Positions 14,393 to 16,593 of a DNA stretch of 16,593 nucleotides are shown here, piece by piece. Position 1 is the first letter of the stretch. Every line of letters starts with the position of its first letter. Origin of the DNA: Planctomycetota bacterium (lineage in GTDB: Bacteria; Planctomycetota; Phycisphaerae; WQYP01); NCBI GenBank assembly GCA_021795535.1, contig JAJYPG010000001.1, forward strand, positions 1 to 16,593, read 5' to 3'. The position numbers and the translations under genes were made by a program. Below the pieces are notes generated by a model. It was not told where the DNA came from, did no database searches, and saw only the letters and a list, made by a program, of their open reading frames with translations.

Positions 14393-16408
14393 ATGCCTCA
14401 TGCATCAGGTTTTCATTATGTGGCGTTTTTCGCTGATCTGGTCATTGGCCTGCTGATTGTCGCCTTTATCCTGCTGGCTTTCCGCGATGTGATGCGTCTG
14501 CGCACCGGCCTGTCACGAGCCTGGGCCATTGGGCGTGTTTCACTGCTCGACGCATGGAGCGCTCGGATATGGGCGCTTCCCCTCATCTGGTTCTGCGTCT
14601 CGGTTATTCTCTGCTTCGCCATTGTTCGCGGTTACACCCCGGGCAGCAAAGTGCGCGTTGACCTTACTATTTTTCTTCGCGCTCAGGTGGTTTTACTGTT
14701 GGTTTATCTGGGCATCCTTGCCTGCCTGGCGCTGCCACGCGAACGCGAACGCCGCACGCTGGTCACCACCGGATCCAAACCCATCTCGCGGCTGGAATTA
14801 CTGCTGGGGAAAGTTTTTGGGCTATGGGCGGCAAGCCTGGCCATGATCGCGGTCATGATGCTGCTGACCTGGGGCTACATGAAAATCGTTGATGGCAAAA
14901 TTCGCTCCGATGCGCGAATCCTTTTCAACCATGAAAAGAATGGATATGAAAAACTGATCCGTCGCGTACCGCCCCAGCCCGGACTGCGGCTTCTGGCCGA
15001 GCATGGCGTGCTTCAGGCCCAAAACAATCTCACCGGCACCATGCGCATCGCCGGACAGATTGATTATGCTTCCCATCCGCCACGACGCGAACTGAAGGGC
15101 GGAAGTGATGAAACCCTCTATTTTGAATTTTCATCCCTGCCGGCATCGCCCGAATCTTTACCGGTTATTTTATTTAATTTCGGCATTGTGCCCTACTCCG
15201 CCAATCCCGGACCGATCAAAATTCACTGCACGCTGGTTTCCCGCGCCAACCCGATGAATACCGAGGAACAATCCCTCACTCTGGATCAAAATGGCCGCAC
15301 GCAATGGTTCGTCAAACACACTTCGGAATTCTTCAGCTTTTATAACCCCATCACCGGCCAAACCTATAATCCCGGACCCGTGGTCGTTAAAGTCACCTGC
15401 ACCAATCCTTTTGTTTATCTCCGCTTCTTCAATGGCGTACACAAAACCGGTGGAATTCCTCATTCAAGTTGTTTTGTCGCCGGTCTTGATGCGCAGCGCA
15501 CTCCCGGACATTCCGGTTATATGTTTCCCAAACCCAATCCGATCATCACCGGCTTCAAAAGCAATGGAAAGCAGGAAATTGTCGGTCCAAGTTATCGCCA
15601 TCCCGGCATTCCGCCGGAAATAGCCTCGTTTGAATTCAAGAATCTCAATCCGCTCACCATTCCCATGGATAAAAAAGACAGATTCTACGTGAATCTTATG
15701 ATTGGCGTTGACAAACAGGAAAATGAGCAGCTTCCCGCTCTGGCCGCCATTGAAGCGTACAGCACCGCAAGCCCGCAACATCCCATTATTCTGCAAAACG
15801 TCCGCATTGATGAAAAGCATGTCACTCCCATCACGCTGCCGCGAAAACTTCTGCTTCAAGGCGGCAACCTTGTGGTGACCATTGTCAGCGAAGTTCCCGG
15901 CCACTGGCTTAAACTCACACCTGGTTCCGTGGCCATTGTGCGGCCCTCATCGCCGTTTATCTTAAACCTGCTTAAAAGCGAGCTTGTTATTTTTTGCGAA
16001 GTTGCCCTGCTGATCGTCATCGGAGTGGTGGCGGGCACGCGACTCGGCTGGCCGGTGGCGCTCCTTACCACCATGGTCTGCTACCTGTTGGGGAATTTGT
16101 TTGAATTCATCGCCAGACTTCATGCCGCCAGCAGTTTTGGACTGCTTAACTATGTGGAAAACCAGCACCTTCAGGGTGTCTGGTATTATCAGATTGGCTC
16201 CATGATTACCGCAACCATGACCAAAGTGCTTTATATTCTCGTACATCTGTTGCCCGACTTTACCCGTTTTAATCCTCTGCACTTTATTGTCCGTTCGCTC
16301 AATATGCCCTGGACGATTCTGGCCGCCAATGTTTTCTGGACCCTGGTCTGTGTGCTGCCCACACTGGCTTTGGGCTATCTTCTCCTTCGCAAACAGGAGT
16401 TGGCATAA
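14393..16408 (+). CDS. ABC-2 type permease with a large extracytoplasmic domain
   Basis: This is the likely membrane partner of the preceding ATPase. ATG 14393 is preferred over ATG 14381 because GGAG (14383-14386) stands six bases before it; this gives 671 residues. Four N-terminal membrane segments are likely (about 12-30, 60-80, 93-114 and 141-162). Between the third and fourth lies a cytoplasmic text LPRERERRTLVTTGSKPISR followed by LELLLGK, the arrangement typical of ABC-2 permeases. Residues about 165-522 form a hydrophilic, beta-rich region that should lie outside the cytoplasmic membrane. Three or four more segments follow (525-547, 551-570, perhaps 607-622, and 642-664), with the usual basic end LLLRKQELA. 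Standard ABC-2 permeases of about 250-400 residues lack such a big domain. Its fold is not recognised; a sensor or substrate-binding role is a guess. Confidence 0.82.
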   Translation: MPHASGFHYVAFFADLVIGLLIVAFILLAFRDVMRLRTGLSRAWAIGRVSLLDAWSARIWALPLIWFCVSVILCFAIVRGYTPGSKVRVDLTIFLRAQVVLLLVYLGILACLALPRERERRTLVTTGSKPISRLELLLGKVFGLWAASLAMIAVMMLLTWGYMKIVDGKIRSDARILFNHEKNGYEKLIRRVPPQPGLRLLAEHGVLQAQNNLTGTMRIAGQIDYASHPPRRELKGGSDETLYFEFSSLPASPESLPVILFNFGIVPYSANPGPIKIHCTLVSRANPMNTEEQSLTLDQNGRTQWFVKHTSEFFSFYNPITGQTYNPGPVVVKVTCTNPFVYLRFFNGVHKTGGIPHSSCFVAGLDAQRTPGHSGYMFPKPNPIITGFKSNGKQEIVGPSYRHPGIPPEIASFEFKNLNPLTIPMDKKDRFYVNLMIGVDKQENEQLPALAAIEAYSTASPQHPIILQNVRIDEKHVTPITLPRKLLLQGGNLVVTIVSEVPGHWLKLTPGSVAIVRPSSPFILNLLKSELVIFCEVALLIVIGVVAGTRLGWPVALLTTMVCYLLGNLFEFIARLHAASSFGLLNYVENQHLQGVWYYQIGSMITATMTKVLYILVHLLPDFTRFNPLHFIVRSLNMPWTILAANVFWTLVCVLPTLALGYLLLRKQELA

Positions 16409-16409
16409 T

Positions 16410-16593
16410 ATGGCTACACCCACACCGCTGAATACCGCGCCCGCCCCGACTCCCAGGCGGCAGCTTAACCTTGTCGCATCCATGCGCAGCCGGGCACGCC
16501 GCGATCAGCTTATCTGCCTTATTATCGGCGTTATTTTGCTCATCGGTGTTTTTGCGCTTCAACCATCCCTCCACGCGCGCCGTGCCAAACTGG
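16410..16593 (+). CDS. Start of a membrane-anchored protein, cut by the window edge
   Basis: ATG 16410 follows the permease TAA by one base, with AGGAGT (16395-16400) nine bases ahead inside the permease gene, so translation is probably coupled. The 61 visible residues begin with a Pro/Thr/Ala-rich stretch, then a basic segment (MRSRARRDQ), then one hydrophobic helix (about 34-52) and a basic flank. The positive charges ahead of the helix suggest an N-terminus in the cytoplasm and a body outside. No family can be named from this piece. Position makes it a likely further component of the ABC/SPFH unit. Confidence 0.75.
   Translation, partial: MATPTPLNTAPAPTPRRQLNLVASMRSRARRDQLICLIIGVILLIGVFALQPSLHARRAKL

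Overview
The window looks like a fragment of a bacterial chromosome of moderate GC content. It resembles a Planctomycetota/PVC-type genome, perhaps Phycisphaerae-like. That placement is inference from gene content: a run of three SPFH (HflK/HflC-type) genes beside an ABC-2 exporter, a transketolase of the short eukaryote-like type, and long structured intergenic stretches. No marker gene proves it. I see no rRNA, tRNA, insertion sequence, phage gene or CRISPR array.

Left part (1-2500). The end of an unidentified gene with a UvrD/PcrA-type C-terminal domain is followed by a leader region with hairpins and an inverted repeat, then transketolase (tkt). The tkt frame is cut by an in-frame TAG at 2214-2216. 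The conserved C-terminal tail of the family continues in the same frame behind it to a TAA at 2277-2279. A 160-base block of consecutive hairpins lies between tkt and the convergent ruvC.

Middle part (2498-6152). On the minus strand an NtrC-type sigma-54 response regulator, ispF (isoprenoid synthesis) and ruvC (Holliday junction resolvase) follow each other with gaps of 36-42 bases, probably as one operon. Diverging from it on the plus strand is galE (UDP-glucose 4-epimerase). Next comes a 479-base non-coding stretch with several hairpins, a candidate promoter and a candidate terminator.

Right part (6632-16593, all plus strand). A P1B-type metal ATPase with a His-rich N-terminus and unusual transport-site residues is followed by the most interesting block. 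This is an SPFH protein with a polytopic N-terminal membrane domain, an HflC-type protein, an HflK-type protein, an ABC ATPase, an ABC-2 permease with a roughly 350-residue extracytoplasmic domain, and the start of another membrane-anchored protein that runs off the window. Their order and spacing suggest one functional unit: a membrane scaffold of SPFH proteins associated with an ABC exporter. No FtsH protease gene, the classical partner of HflKC, is visible here.

Start sites were chosen from Shine-Dalgarno spacing. Several genes start later than their longest open frame (ntrC-like, galE, the ATPase, hflC, the ABC ATPase, the permease). Two (ruvC and the first SPFH gene) appear to use TTG.
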